7,808 nt of DNA from an uncultured Opitutaceae bacterium (GTDB lineage: Bacteria; Verrucomicrobiota; Verrucomicrobiae; Opitutales; Opitutaceae), in contig CAMLSH010000172.1 in NCBI GenBank assembly GCA_946482625.1, forward strand, positions 1 through 7,808. Direction: 5' to 3'. The first letter of the stretch is position 1, and each line of letters starts with the position of its first letter. The notes under the pieces were generated by a model that saw only the letters and a program-made list of their open reading frames with translations, did not search any database and had not been told where the DNA came from. The position numbers and the translations under genes were made by a program. This document shows positions 1 through 7,239 of the stretch, piece after piece.

Positions 1-1397
1 ACATCATTCTCCGCGCCGGACTCGCGCTCTCGGCGTTCGCCGCCTCTGCAGCGAGTCTGCACGCGCAAGCCGGTTCCGACGAGGTCTCGCACCTCCGCGA
101 ACAGATCCGCCAGCTCGACCAAAAACTCCGCGTTCTCGAACGCAAACAAGAGATCAAGGACGAGACGGCCGCGGCCGCTCCCAAGCCTCCCGTGATCACG
201 ACCTCCGATGGCCGGATCGAAATCGCGTCGGCCGACGGCGCGACCTCCCTGCGTTTGCGCGGACTCGTCCAGGCCGACTACCGCTGGTACGACGCCGCGA
301 ACGATCCCGCCGACACGTTTCTTCTGCGGCGCGCCCGCCTGATCTTTGAGGGCAAATTCAACAATCAGTTCAGTTACATCGTCCAGCCTGAGCTGGCGGG
401 CACGATTCAGATCCTCGATGCCAACGTGAACGTTGCCGTGTCGCCCGCGTTCAACGTGCGTATCGGCAAATTCAAGACGCCGGTCGGCCTCGAACAGCTC
501 CAATCTGATCCCGTCGCGTTTTTCAACGAGCGCTCCGTTGCCACCAACCTCACGCCCAATCGCGACGTTGGCATCCAGCTCCATGGCGATGTCTTCAACA
601 AGACGGTGAACTACGCCGTCGCGTTGCTCAACGGTGTGCCCGACGGCGGTAACAACGTCACCGGTGGCTCCGACTTCGACACCGACAAAACGGTCGCCGC
701 CCGCGTATTCGCCACGCCGTTTGCCAACGATAAGGACTCGGTCCTGAGCGGTCTCGGCGTTGGCCTTGCCGCGAGCGTTGGCGACTACGCGACGGCTTCT
801 GGCCGCGCAACGGCGTATCGCACCGACGGACAGCAGACGTTCTTCACCTACCTGACCAGCACGATCGCCGCAGATAATGTTGTCGCGAGCGGCCGGGGGT
901 TCACTTGGTCGCCGCAGGCGTATTACTACCGCGGCCCGCTCGGTGTCCTGGCCGAGTATGTCGTTTCATCGATCGACGTGCAGCGCGGCACGCTGCCCGT
1001 GCGTGAGGTCGAAAACTTCGCTTATAACCTCTCCGTGGGCTATGTGCTCACCGGCGAGGAATCTACCTACCGCGGCGTCACACCCAAAACGGTGTTCAAG
1101 CCATCGGCCGGCGCGTGGGGCGCGTTCGAGGTCGTCGCACGAATCTCCGGATTGGACGTTGATGACGGTGTGTTCAACGGCGGTTCGGCCGGACGCCTCG
1201 CCAATCCCGGCGTCAGCGCGACCAATGTCACCGCGTACGGACTCGGTTTGAACTGGTACCTCTCCCGCTCCGTCCGCGCCGGGTTTAACCTATACCAGAA
1301 CACGTTCGATCTCGCTCCGGGCGCTACGCCCGCCGCCAACGCGCTCATCGCCGACGACGAGACCGCGTTCATCTCCCGCCTGCAGGTCTCCTTCTGA
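1..1397 (+). CDS. OprO/OprP-type anion porin, 5' end missing
   Basis: Outer-membrane beta-barrel of the phosphate-selective porin O/P family (Porin_O_P). The frame is open from the first complete codon at 3, so the gene starts upstream of the window; the GTG at 192 lies inside the protein and is not the start. The visible N-terminus has the end of a signal peptide (hydrophobic Ala/Leu stretch at 15-59, likely cleavage after an Ala near 65-71), then a Leu-spaced charged coiled-coil segment (about 93-164) and an Ala/Pro linker, as in OprP relatives. The barrel carries family motifs: RRARLIFEGKF at 327-359 and GKFKTPVGLEQLQSD at 465-509. The chain ends in ...LQVSF, the terminal Phe typical of proteins inserted by the Bam machinery. 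Sbp starts 42 nt downstream, so I infer that sulfate or related anions are the cargo; family members are best known for phosphate and pyrophosphate. Family is sure, substrate is not. Confidence 0.9.
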   Translation, partial: IILRAGLALSAFAASAASLHAQAGSDEVSHLREQIRQLDQKLRVLERKQEIKDETAAAAPKPPVITTSDGRIEIASADGATSLRLRGLVQADYRWYDAANDPADTFLLRRARLIFEGKFNNQFSYIVQPELAGTIQILDANVNVAVSPAFNVRIGKFKTPVGLEQLQSDPVAFFNERSVATNLTPNRDVGIQLHGDVFNKTVNYAVALLNGVPDGGNNVTGGSDFDTDKTVAARVFATPFANDKDSVLSGLGVGLAASVGDYATASGRATAYRTDGQQTFFTYLTSTIAADNVVASGRGFTWSPQAYYYRGPLGVLAEYVVSSIDVQRGTLPVREVENFAYNLSVGYVLTGEESTYRGVTPKTVFKPSAGAWGAFEVVARISGLDVDDGVFNGGSAGRLANPGVSATNVTAYGLGLNWYLSRSVRAGFNLYQNTFDLAPGATPAANALIADDETAFISRLQVSF

Positions 1398-1439
1398 CCT
1401 CGGGCAAATCATCCAATCCAACCGCCTTTTCGCATTACC

Positions 1440-2429
1440 ATGAAATTCTTCACCGCATTTCTCACGGCCATCGCGCTCGCCGCCTCCGTCCTCGCCAAGG
1501 ATATCGAGCTCCTCAACGTCTCCTACGATCCCACGCGCGAGTTCTATTCTGAATACAATAAACTCTTCGCTGCACACTGGAAGGCGAAGACCGGCGACAA
1601 CGTCACCGTTAAGCAGTCGCATGGCGGCTCGGGGAAACAGGCCCGCTCCATCATCGATGGTTTGCAGGCTGACGTCGCCACGCTCGCCCTCGCTGGCGAC
1701 ATCGACGCGCTTCACGCCAACGGCAAACTCATCCCTGCCGACTGGCTCGGCCGTCTGCCGAAGCAGTCCGCTCCGTACACGAGCACGATCGTCTTCCTCG
1801 TTCGCGCCGGAAATCCCTTCAAAGTCAAAGACTGGGATGACCTCGCGAAGCCCGGCATCTCCGTGATCACGCCGAACCCGAAGACCTCCGGTGGCGCTCA
1901 GTGGAACTACCTCGCCGCGTGGGAATTCGCCCGCCGCAAGTTCGTCGGCGATGCCGCCGCGAAAGACTTCGTTACGAAAATCTACAAGAACGTCCCTGTG
2001 CTCGACTCCGGCGCGCGCGGCTCCACCACAACCTTCGTCCAGCGAGGCGTCGGCGATGTCTTCATCTCGTGGGAAAACGAGGCGTTCCTCGCACTGAAAG
2101 AATTCGGCGCCGATAAATTCGAGGTCGTCGTCCCCTCGTTGAGCATCCTCGCCCAGCCGAGTGTCACGGTCGTGGACAAGGTCGTTAAAAAGAAAGGCAC
2201 CGGCGAAGTTGCCAAGGCGTACTTGGAATTTCTCTACTCCGAAGAAGCCCAGGATCTCGCCGGCAAACACTTCTACCGCCCGACCTCCCGAATCGCCGCA
2301 GCGAAATATGCGGCTAGCTTCCCGAAAGTGGAGCTCTTCACCATCGACGAAGCCTTCGGCGGCTGGACCAAAGCCAAGAAAGAGCACTTCGCCGACGGCG
2401 GCACCTTCGACCAGATCTACGCGAAATAA
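1440..2429 (+). CDS. sbp: Periplasmic sulfate-binding protein
   Basis: Solute-binding protein of the sulfate ABC importer; it binds sulfate in the periplasm and delivers it to CysT/CysW. The product is 329 aa, the same length as E. coli Sbp as I recall it. A signal peptide covers residues 1-19 (cleavage after SVLA, before [13 protein letters not shown]). Family motifs are [10 protein letters not shown] (59-68), [10 protein letters not shown] (146-155), DSGARGST and VFISWENEA, and the C-terminus [21 protein letters not shown] is nearly the enterobacterial one. By my alignment from memory, S64, S150, G151, G152, A192 and W211 match the sulfate ligands of the Salmonella protein. Q154 replaces the Arg usual in the NPK[ST]SGxAR signature. 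The Ser-Gly-Gly ligands favour Sbp over the thiosulfate-binding paralogue CysP. No Shine-Dalgarno is visible; the start is fixed by the signal peptide. Confidence 0.96.
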   Translation: MKFFTAFLTAIALAASVLAKDIELLNVSYDPTREFYSEYNKLFAAHWKAKTGDNVTVKQSHGGSGKQARSIIDGLQADVATLALAGDIDALHANGKLIPADWLGRLPKQSAPYTSTIVFLVRAGNPFKVKDWDDLAKPGISVITPNPKTSGGAQWNYLAAWEFARRKFVGDAAAKDFVTKIYKNVPVLDSGARGSTTTFVQRGVGDVFISWENEAFLALKEFGADKFEVVVPSLSILAQPSVTVVDKVVKKKGTGEVAKAYLEFLYSEEAQDLAGKHFYRPTSRIAAAKYAASFPKVELFTIDEAFGGWTKAKKEHFADGGTFDQIYAK

Positions 2430-2450
2430 TCCCGCGCGATTTCATTCCCT

Positions 2451-2486
2451 TACGTCTGCCCGCTGCTTCCCGGGCGGGCAGGCGTA
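2451..2486 (+). promoter_or_regulatory. Strong intergenic hairpin after sbp
   Basis: Arms 2451-2463 (TACGTCTGCCCGC) and 2474-2486 (GCGGGCAGGCGTA) pair over 13 positions with a single U-G wobble (2455/2482), closing a 10-nt loop. It starts 21 nt after the sbp stop codon and ends 55 nt before the next start. No T-run follows, so it does not look like a standard intrinsic terminator. A likely role is to protect the 3' end of the porin-sbp message, or to attenuate read-through, so that the binding protein is made in excess over the membrane subunits. It could also be one copy of a dispersed repeat. The structure is seen directly; the role is inferred. Confidence 0.7.
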
Positions 2487-2493
2487 TGAAGAG
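2482..2493 (+). repeat. 12-nt repeat GCGTATGAAGAG, copy 1
   Basis: The exact 12-mer GCGTATGAAGAG occurs here, overlapping the 3' arm of the post-sbp hairpin, and again at 5027-5038 across the cysT stop codon. Both copies are followed within about 10 nt by a GGCC(C)GTT string. Two copies in the only two long intergenic gaps of the cluster is more than I would expect by chance, but a pair is not proof of a repeat family. Confidence 0.4.
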
Positions 2494-2541
2494 CGAAAAG
2501 GCCCGTTCAGCATCCACCAAACCTTCGAAACGCGAAATCCC

Positions 2542-3351
2542 ATGAGCACGATCTCCACTCGCTTTGAAACCGTGGCGCATGCCGCCCCGACCGTTCCGGC
2601 CCCGTCCGCCTCGCACGAGCTTTCCGAGCGCCTCAACGCGCTCTACGCTCTGTCGCAGCGCTCCCACTACGTCTTTGGTTCGCCGCTCGGGCCGTTCTAC
2701 CACAAGACGCATCACCTCAGCCTCCCTCGTTTCGTTTACTTCGGGCCGCACACGCACGACGAATCACTCCGCCTCGCGTTCTACGCCGGCCACGAACACG
2801 ACGACCTCCGCAGCACCTTTGCGTTGCTCCACCTCGTCGAGCGCCTCGCGATCGCTCCCGACATCGGCCAGGGATTGAATCTCTCGTTCTTCCCGCTGCT
2901 CGATGCGTCCGGTCTTTTCCATGGGGAAACGGGCCGCGATCTCGCGCAGGCAAACTGGGTCCACAGTACCGCGCCGGAACTGAACCTCCTCCAAAAAGAC
3001 GCGCGCGCCCGCGGCTATCACGGTTTCGTCCGTGTGCTCACCGCCAGCGGCACCGACGAAATCGCGGTGAGCCTCCGTAGTCAGTTTCCGGATGCCGTCC
3101 ATGCGCCGGGCGTTGAATTTATCTCGTCCGAAGATTTCGATCCGCTTCCTGTCCGCTGGGAATCTGCCGGTGCGCTCATCAGCGACGGCCCGCTCACCTT
3201 GAGCGACGATCTTCCCTTCAGCGCCTTCGAACTCACCGTGCGCATGCCCGCTGCATGGTCCGCCGATCTCTACCGCGAGGCGGTCTCGTCTGTTCTCCGC
3301 CGGTTCATCCTCCGCTACCGCACCCTTCAAGCGTACGGCCAGCACCTCTGA
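2542..3351 (+). CDS. M14-fold protein lacking zinc ligands (probable pseudoenzyme)
   Basis: A 269-aa soluble protein without signal peptide or membrane segment. I place the start at ATG 2542: the frame stays open back to 2161, but that would overlap the sbp coding region by about 270 nt. It aligns along its length with the next gene: SLPRFVYFGP matches GIPRFLFTGP, and AFYAGHEHDDLRSTFALLHL (79-98) matches the partner's zinc-binding segment LFAGIHGDEPAGCEALAHL. At the catalytic positions it differs: the HxxE ligands become E85 and D88, DLNR becomes DLAQ (133-136), the loop holding the Asn/Arg pair is shortened, and the third ligand His becomes L166. The Glu at the position of the catalytic base (E230, FELT) is kept. 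H84 and H86 are close by, so some altered metal site cannot be excluded. A structural or regulatory partner of the downstream enzyme is plausible. Fold membership is fairly sure; function is unknown. Confidence 0.8.
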   Translation: MSTISTRFETVAHAAPTVPAPSASHELSERLNALYALSQRSHYVFGSPLGPFYHKTHHLSLPRFVYFGPHTHDESLRLAFYAGHEHDDLRSTFALLHLVERLAIAPDIGQGLNLSFFPLLDASGLFHGETGRDLAQANWVHSTAPELNLLQKDARARGYHGFVRVLTASGTDEIAVSLRSQFPDAVHAPGVEFISSEDFDPLPVRWESAGALISDGPLTLSDDLPFSAFELTVRMPAAWSADLYREAVSSVLRRFILRYRTLQAYGQHL

Positions 3352-3379
3352 TCCGTTAGCGGTTTTTCGATTTCCCGCC

Positions 3380-4177
3380 ATGGTAAGCCTCATGTCACCG
3401 GCCCCGCGCGATCTTCGCACCTTGCTCGGCCCGCTCCTGGAGCTGGCGGAGGAATGCATGGACGTCATCGGCTCCATGGCGGGCTCTTTTTCCGCCAACG
3501 GCCGCCGCTATGGCATCCCGCGGTTTCTTTTCACCGGTCCCGCCGCCGCGCACGACCCGATCCGCCTCGGACTTTTCGCCGGCATTCACGGCGACGAACC
3601 CGCCGGATGCGAAGCGCTCGCGCATCTGCTCGCAGACCTCGCCGACAATCCCGAAATCGCCAAGGGCTACGATCTCGTCATCTACCCGGTCTGCAATCCG
3701 ACGGGCTACGAAGGCAACACCCGCTTCAACCGCGCTGGCTTCGATCTCAATCGCGAATTCTGGCGCAGCTCCTTGCAGCCCGAGGTGCGCATTTTAGAGC
3801 GCGAGCTCCGTGCGCATCGCTTCGACGGCATCGTCACGCTCCACGCGGACGATACGTGCGATGGGCTTTATGGATACGCCCACGGACGCGTGCTCAACGA
3901 AGCGCTCCTGCGCCCCGCGCTCGATGCCGCCAGCAGAATTCTTCCGCGCGATACTCGCGCCAACATCGACGGCTTCGTCGCCACCGAAAGCATTCTCTGC
4001 GATTGCTTCGGCGGAGTCCTCGCCGCGCCGCCCGATCAATCTCCGCAACCCTTCGATCTCATTTTCGAAACGCCCGCGCTGGCTCCCCTCGATCGCCAAG
4101 TCGACGCGAATGTCGCGGCGCTCCACTCCATTCTCGGTGAATACCGCAAGTTCATCGCTTACGCGCAGGATATTTAA
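3380..4177 (+). CDS. M14-family zinc hydrolase (AstE/carboxypeptidase-like)
   Basis: A 265-aa cytoplasmic protein of the zinc carboxypeptidase / succinylglutamate desuccinylase-aspartoacylase group, which cleaves amide or peptide bonds next to a free carboxylate. The full active-site set is visible: GIHGDEPAG gives H70 and E73 (first two zinc ligands), NPTGYEGNTRFNRAGFDLNR (106-125) holds R115 and the DLNR motif, H155 in TLHADD is the third ligand, and E230 in IFETPA is the catalytic base. The length is near that of the murein amidase MpaA, and the fold is shared with AstE and aspartoacylase. There is no signal peptide. ATG 3380 is taken as start; Met5 (3392) is an alternative, and neither has a Shine-Dalgarno. 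The stop overlaps the cysT start (TAATG), implying translational coupling to the permease. The substrate is unknown; the setting points to a sulfur-related amide such as an acylated or gamma-glutamyl amino acid, which is a guess. Confidence 0.88.
   Translation: MVSLMSPAPRDLRTLLGPLLELAEECMDVIGSMAGSFSANGRRYGIPRFLFTGPAAAHDPIRLGLFAGIHGDEPAGCEALAHLLADLADNPEIAKGYDLVIYPVCNPTGYEGNTRFNRAGFDLNREFWRSSLQPEVRILERELRAHRFDGIVTLHADDTCDGLYGYAHGRVLNEALLRPALDAASRILPRDTRANIDGFVATESILCDCFGGVLAAPPDQSPQPFDLIFETPALAPLDRQVDANVAALHSILGEYRKFIAYAQDI
4167..4170 (+). promoter_or_regulatory. Shine-Dalgarno-like AGGA before cysT
   Basis: AGGA sits 6 nt before the cysT ATG, inside the last codons of the M14 gene. It is the only recognisable ribosome-binding site I find in front of any gene in the window. 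It sits at the one junction where stop and start overlap (TAATG), so it could support re-initiation by ribosomes finishing the M14 gene. Confidence 0.5.
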
Positions 4178-5034
4178 TGCCGCTCTTTTCCAAAGAACGC
4201 TCCGCGTTGCCGGGACTCAATCTGTCGCTCGGCTTCACGCTTTTCTATCTCGGCCTCATCGTGCTCGTGCCGCTTTCGGCCGCCTTCCTGAAAACCTTCG
4301 GGATGACGTGGGACGACTTCACCGCCGCCGTCACGTCCCCGCGCGTGATCGCGTCTTACAAGATCACGTTCTTCGCGTCGCTCGCCGCCGCCGCCGTTAA
4401 CTCCATTTTCGGCCTGCTCGTGGCCTGGGTGCTCGTGCGGTATTCATTTCCGGGACGCCGCATCGTCGACGCGCTGGTAGACCTGCCGTTTGCGCTACCG
4501 ACCGCCGTCGCCGGCATCGCGCTTACCGCGATCTATGCGAAGAACGGCTGGGTGGGGCAGTTCCTCGATCCCGAGGGCGCGCATCGGATTCTGCCGCACG
4601 GTATCAAACTCGCGTTCTCCGAGATCGGCATCTTCATCGCGCTCACGTTCATCGGCCTTCCGTTTGTCGTGCGCACGGTGCAACCGGTCATCGAAGAACT
4701 GGAGCCCGAACTCGAAGAAGCCTCCGCCACCCTCGGAGCGAATCGCTGGCAAACGATTACTCGCGTTTTGCTGCCTCAACTTTTCCCCGCCCTGCTCACC
4801 GGCTTCGCACTCTCGTTCGCCCGTGCACTCGGCGAGTACGGCTCCGTCGTTTTCATCTCGGGCAACATGCCGATGCGCACGGAAATCGCGCCGCTGCTCA
4901 TCATCACGAAACTCGAGCAGTACGACTATCGCGGAGCCACGGCCATCGCCGTCGTGATGTTGTGCGCGTCCTTCGCGTTGCTGCTGCTCATCAACCTTCT
5001 CCAGAAATGGAGCCGCCGTCATCAACGCGTATGA
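4177..5034 (+). CDS. cysT: Sulfate ABC transporter permease CysT (CysU)
   Basis: Inner-membrane subunit that forms the sulfate channel with CysW. The 285-aa product is close to E. coli CysU. Six hydrophobic segments lie at about 18-40, 62-87, 97-119, 147-168, 202-222 and 252-275. The cytoplasmic EAA loop that docks on the ATPase reads EEASATLGANRWQTITRVLLP (180-200). Sulfate-permease strings include DLPFALPTAVAGIAL (102-116) and FARALGEYGSVVFISGN (214-230), which separate it from molybdate permeases. The start overlaps the preceding stop by one base and has the only Shine-Dalgarno-like site in the cluster. The gene is followed by a 168-nt gap containing a large palindrome, an unusual break because cysT and cysW are normally adjacent or overlapping. 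Confidence 0.95.
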   Translation: MPLFSKERSALPGLNLSLGFTLFYLGLIVLVPLSAAFLKTFGMTWDDFTAAVTSPRVIASYKITFFASLAAAAVNSIFGLLVAWVLVRYSFPGRRIVDALVDLPFALPTAVAGIALTAIYAKNGWVGQFLDPEGAHRILPHGIKLAFSEIGIFIALTFIGLPFVVRTVQPVIEELEPELEEASATLGANRWQTITRVLLPQLFPALLTGFALSFARALGEYGSVVFISGNMPMRTEIAPLLIITKLEQYDYRGATAIAVVMLCASFALLLLINLLQKWSRRHQRV

Positions 5035-5038
5035 AGAG
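5027..5038 (+). repeat. 12-nt repeat GCGTATGAAGAG, copy 2
   Basis: Second exact copy of the 12-mer at 2482-2493. Here it contains the cysT stop codon (TGA at 5032-5034), so the last residues of CysT are encoded by the repeat. That would fit insertion of a repeat element at the gene end that supplied the stop, but nothing else proves it. Confidence 0.4.
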
Positions 5039-5202
5039 GGCCGTTATTTCTATCGCTGGCCTTCCCGAAGGTGGAACGCGCACTCCGAGCGCGTTTTCGA
5101 GTCCGTCCGCGTTTAACGTCGTTCAGCGTGCGCGGAGCGCCCGCTCCACCTCGAGCCTCTAATCCACAACGCCTAGACGCTCAGATCTAGACTTTCGTTC
5201 CC
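5035..5202. other. cysT-cysW intergenic region
   Basis: The longest non-coding gap in the window at 168 nt. It holds the imperfect palindrome described separately and, near its end, a small CTAGA/TCTAG inverted repeat (5173-5177 and 5186-5190) too short to interpret. I find no coding potential, no clear -35/-10 pair and no Shine-Dalgarno before cysW. It interrupts two genes whose products form a heterodimer. Confidence 0.75.
5069..5151. repeat. Imperfect palindrome, REP-like element
   Basis: The arms 5069-5093 and 5127-5151 are inverted copies. Over 25 positions, 20 form Watson-Crick pairs, one is G-U (5091/5129) and four mismatch (5076/5144, 5079/5141, 5082/5138, 5088/5132). The outer parts are AGGTGGA and TCCACCT, and the inner parts contain CTCCG and CGGAG. 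The loop is 33 nt with no recognisable content. The shape and intergenic place resemble REP/BIME elements or a very small non-autonomous transposon. In RNA it would form a long stem that could separate cysT from cysW expression or stabilise the upstream message. No protein that would mobilise it is present. The pairing is read directly; membership of a repeat family is inferred. Confidence 0.65.
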
Positions 5203-6144
5203 ATGGCCGCAGTCACCACCTCACTCTCCGCCTGCCGCGAGCAAACCTCGTCGCATCACGCGCTGCGCGCCACCCACGATCCGGCTTGGGTGAAATGGGC
5301 GCTCCTCTCAGCCGCGCTTGTGTTCCTCGTGTTCTTCCTCGTGCTGCCGCTGGCCGCCGTTTTTACCGAGGCCTTTCGCCGTGGTGCTGCCGCCTATCTC
5401 GCCGCATTCACCGACTCCGACGCGCTCGCCGCGATCAAGCTCACGCTCATCACCGCCGCGATCTCGGTGCCCGCCAATCTCGTCTTCGGCGTCGCCGCTT
5501 CGTGGGCCATCGCGAAGTTCAACTTCCGCGGGAAAAGTCTCCTCATCACCCTCATCGACCTCCCGTTTGCCGTGTCACCGGTGATCTCTGGCCTCATTTT
5601 CGTTTTGGTTTTCGGCGCGCAAGGTTGGTACGGCCAGTATCTCAATTCGGAGAATCCCGCCTGGCCCTGGCTTCACGCGTGGCTCGTGGAGCAGGATTTT
5701 AAGATCATCTTCGCCGTCCCCGGCATCGTGCTTGCCACCGTGTTCGTCACTTTCCCGTTCGTCGCCCGCGAACTCATCCCGCTCATGCAGGCGCAGGGCA
5801 GCGACGAAGAACTTGCCGCCATCACGCTCGGCGCGAGCGGCTGGCAGACCTTCTGGCGTGTCACCGTGCCCAATATCAAGTGGGGCCTCTTCTACGGCGT
5901 CATCCTGTGCAACGCTCGCGCGATGGGTGAGTTCGGCGCGGTATCCGTCGTCTCCGGACACGTCCGGGGCGAGACCAACACCATGCCGCTCCACGTCGAG
6001 ATCCTCTACAACGAGTACAACTTCGTCGCCGCCTTCGCCGTCGCCTCGCTTCTCGCGCTCCTCGCCCTCGTCACGCTCGGCCTCAAGAGCGTAGTCGAGT
6101 GGCGCCACGCTCAGTCCCTGCGTGCCGAAACCCTCGATCGCTGA
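5203..6144 (+). CDS. cysW: Sulfate ABC transporter permease CysW
   Basis: Second inner-membrane subunit of the sulfate importer and a homologue of CysT. The 313-aa product is about 20 residues longer than E. coli CysW; the excess is a polar N-terminal tail (1-28) before the first membrane segment. Hydrophobic segments lie at about 29-54, 78-103, 113-136, 167-190, 225-245 and 275-297. The EAA loop is [19 protein letters not shown] (202-220). [16 protein letters not shown] (237-252) followed by [20 protein letters not shown] is the CysW hallmark and separates it from CysT. ATG 5203 is the first start in frame after the gap; a GTG at 5290 would remove the tail and cannot be excluded. There is no Shine-Dalgarno. 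The next gene, cysA, starts 9 nt after the stop. Confidence 0.95.
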   Translation: MAAVTTSLSACREQTSSHHALRATHDPAWVKWALLSAALVFLVFFLVLPLAAVFTEAFRRGAAAYLAAFTDSDALAAIKLTLITAAISVPANLVFGVAASWAIAKFNFRGKSLLITLIDLPFAVSPVISGLIFVLVFGAQGWYGQYLNSENPAWPWLHAWLVEQDFKIIFAVPGIVLATVFVTFPFVARELIPLMQAQGSDEELAAITLGASGWQTFWRVTVPNIKWGLFYGVILCNARAMGEFGAVSVVSGHVRGETNTMPLHVEILYNEYNFVAAFAVASLLALLALVTLGLKSVVEWRHAQSLRAETLDR

Positions 6145-6153
6145 TTTCCCGTC

Positions 6154-7206
6154 ATGAGCATCCACGCCTCCGGCATCACCAAAACGTTCGGCAAATATAC
6201 CGCGCTCGCCGCCGTCGATTTCACCGCACCCAGCGGCAAACTCGTCGCGCTCCTCGGACCTTCCGGCTCGGGCAAGACCACGCTTCTGCGCATTCTCGCC
6301 GGACTCGAATTCGCCGATCCCGGCAGCGGCCGCGTGCAGTTCGACAACGAGGACGTGACATCCGTGCCAGCCGGCAAACGCGGTGTCGGCTTCATGTTTC
6401 AGCATTACGCGCTGTTCCGTCACATGTCGGTTTTCGAGAACATCGCGTTCGGCCTGCGCGTGCGCGGCCGTTCGCAACGTCCATCCGAAGACAAGATCGC
6501 CGAACGCGTCCGCGAGCTCCTCCAACTCGTGCAGCTCGACGGATTGGAGAAACGTTTTCCGACGCAGCTCTCCGGCGGACAGCGTCAACGCGTCGCGCTC
6601 GCCCGCGCGCTCGCCGTGCAACCCAAAGTTCTTCTTCTCGACGAGCCCTTCGGCGCGCTCGACGCCAAGGTCCGCAAAGAGCTCCGCCGCTGGCTGAGAA
6701 AATTTCATGACGAGATCCACATCACCACGGTCTTCGTCACCCACGACCAAGAAGAGGCTCTCGAAATCGCCGACGAGGTCGTCATCATGAATCAGGCGAA
6801 GGTCGAGCAGGTCGGCACACCGCAGGAAGTTTACGACCGGCCCGTCACACCCTTTGTCCATCGCTTTCTCGGCAACGTAAACATCCTCCGCGACGCCTCG
6901 GCTTGGGGCAGCACCGGTCCGATCCACGACAACGGCCGCCTCGCTTCTGACGGCCTCGTGTACGTCCGCCCGCACGACATCGAGGTTCGCCCGCATGGTA
7001 GTGATGCCACCGGCATTCCCGCAGTCCTCCGCTATATTCACGCCGCCGGACCGCAGGCCCAGCTGAGCTTTGAAGTCATCTCCACCGGCGAGCAGGTCGA
7101 GGCCGATATCACCCGCTCCGGGCTTGCCGAATTGAATCTAAAGCCAAACGATCTGGCCCTCTTGAAACTACGCCCCACTCATTTGTTTCAAGACTACGCG
7201 ATTTGA
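6154..7206 (+). CDS. cysA: Sulfate ABC transporter ATPase CysA
   Basis: Cytoplasmic ATPase that drives sulfate import by CysT/CysW. The 350-aa product has all nucleotide-binding motifs in order: Walker [10 protein letters not shown] (35-43), Q-loop Q83 (FMFQHYALF), signature [15 protein letters not shown] (139-153), Walker B LLLDEP with D163 and E164, D-loop GALDA, and the switch histidine H197 (VTHDQEE). [20 protein letters not shown] is typical of CysA. A C-terminal regulatory domain of the TOBE/CysA type follows from about residue 235, including [12 protein letters not shown]. Length and motifs agree with an intact protein. It begins 9 nt after cysW and is followed by cysK after 33 nt. No Shine-Dalgarno is seen; the start is set by the beginning of the ABC fold ([11 protein letters not shown]). 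Confidence 0.97.
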   Translation: MSIHASGITKTFGKYTALAAVDFTAPSGKLVALLGPSGSGKTTLLRILAGLEFADPGSGRVQFDNEDVTSVPAGKRGVGFMFQHYALFRHMSVFENIAFGLRVRGRSQRPSEDKIAERVRELLQLVQLDGLEKRFPTQLSGGQRQRVALARALAVQPKVLLLDEPFGALDAKVRKELRRWLRKFHDEIHITTVFVTHDQEEALEIADEVVIMNQAKVEQVGTPQEVYDRPVTPFVHRFLGNVNILRDASAWGSTGPIHDNGRLASDGLVYVRPHDIEVRPHGSDATGIPAVLRYIHAAGPQAQLSFEVISTGEQVEADITRSGLAELNLKPNDLALLKLRPTHLFQDYAI

Positions 7207-7239
7207 TTTCTTCCGATTAAAACCCAACCTCGAACGACC

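Noticed and set aside
192..1397. GTG at 192 as the porin start
   Set aside because: The frame is open upstream to the window edge and encodes the end of a signal peptide and the coiled coil normal for the family; 192 lies in a linker.
1290..2387. 365-aa minus-strand open frame opposite sbp
   Set aside because: Same reason: it is antisense to a confident gene, with biased composition and no recognisable domain.
2451..2486. Intrinsic terminator ending the porin-sbp transcript
   Set aside because: The stem is strong, but no run of T follows the 3' arm and the downstream genes belong to the same pathway; kept as a hairpin of uncertain role.
2161..2541. N-terminal extension of the first M14-fold protein back to 2161
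   Set aside because: The extension lies mostly in the sbp coding region in another frame and is an Arg/Ser/Pro-rich low-complexity translation typical of a shadow. The homology with the next gene begins after 2542.
4962..5162. 66-aa open frame over the cysT end and the intergenic gap
   Set aside because: Most of it overlaps the cysT C-terminus and the palindrome; no homology is recognised, there is no ribosome-binding site, and the composition is Ser/Arg/Pro-rich as in other shadows.
5173..5192. CTAGA/TCTAG inverted repeat and CTAGAC direct repeat before cysW
   Set aside because: Arms of only 5-6 nt with no matching site elsewhere in the window. It could be an operator half-site pair, but there is nothing to support that.
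5575..7041. 488-aa minus-strand open frame opposite cysW-cysA
   Set aside because: It is antisense to two well-recognised genes, has a monotonous Asp/Glu/Arg/Gly-rich composition with no known motif, and is explained by high-GC codon use removing stops from the opposite strand.
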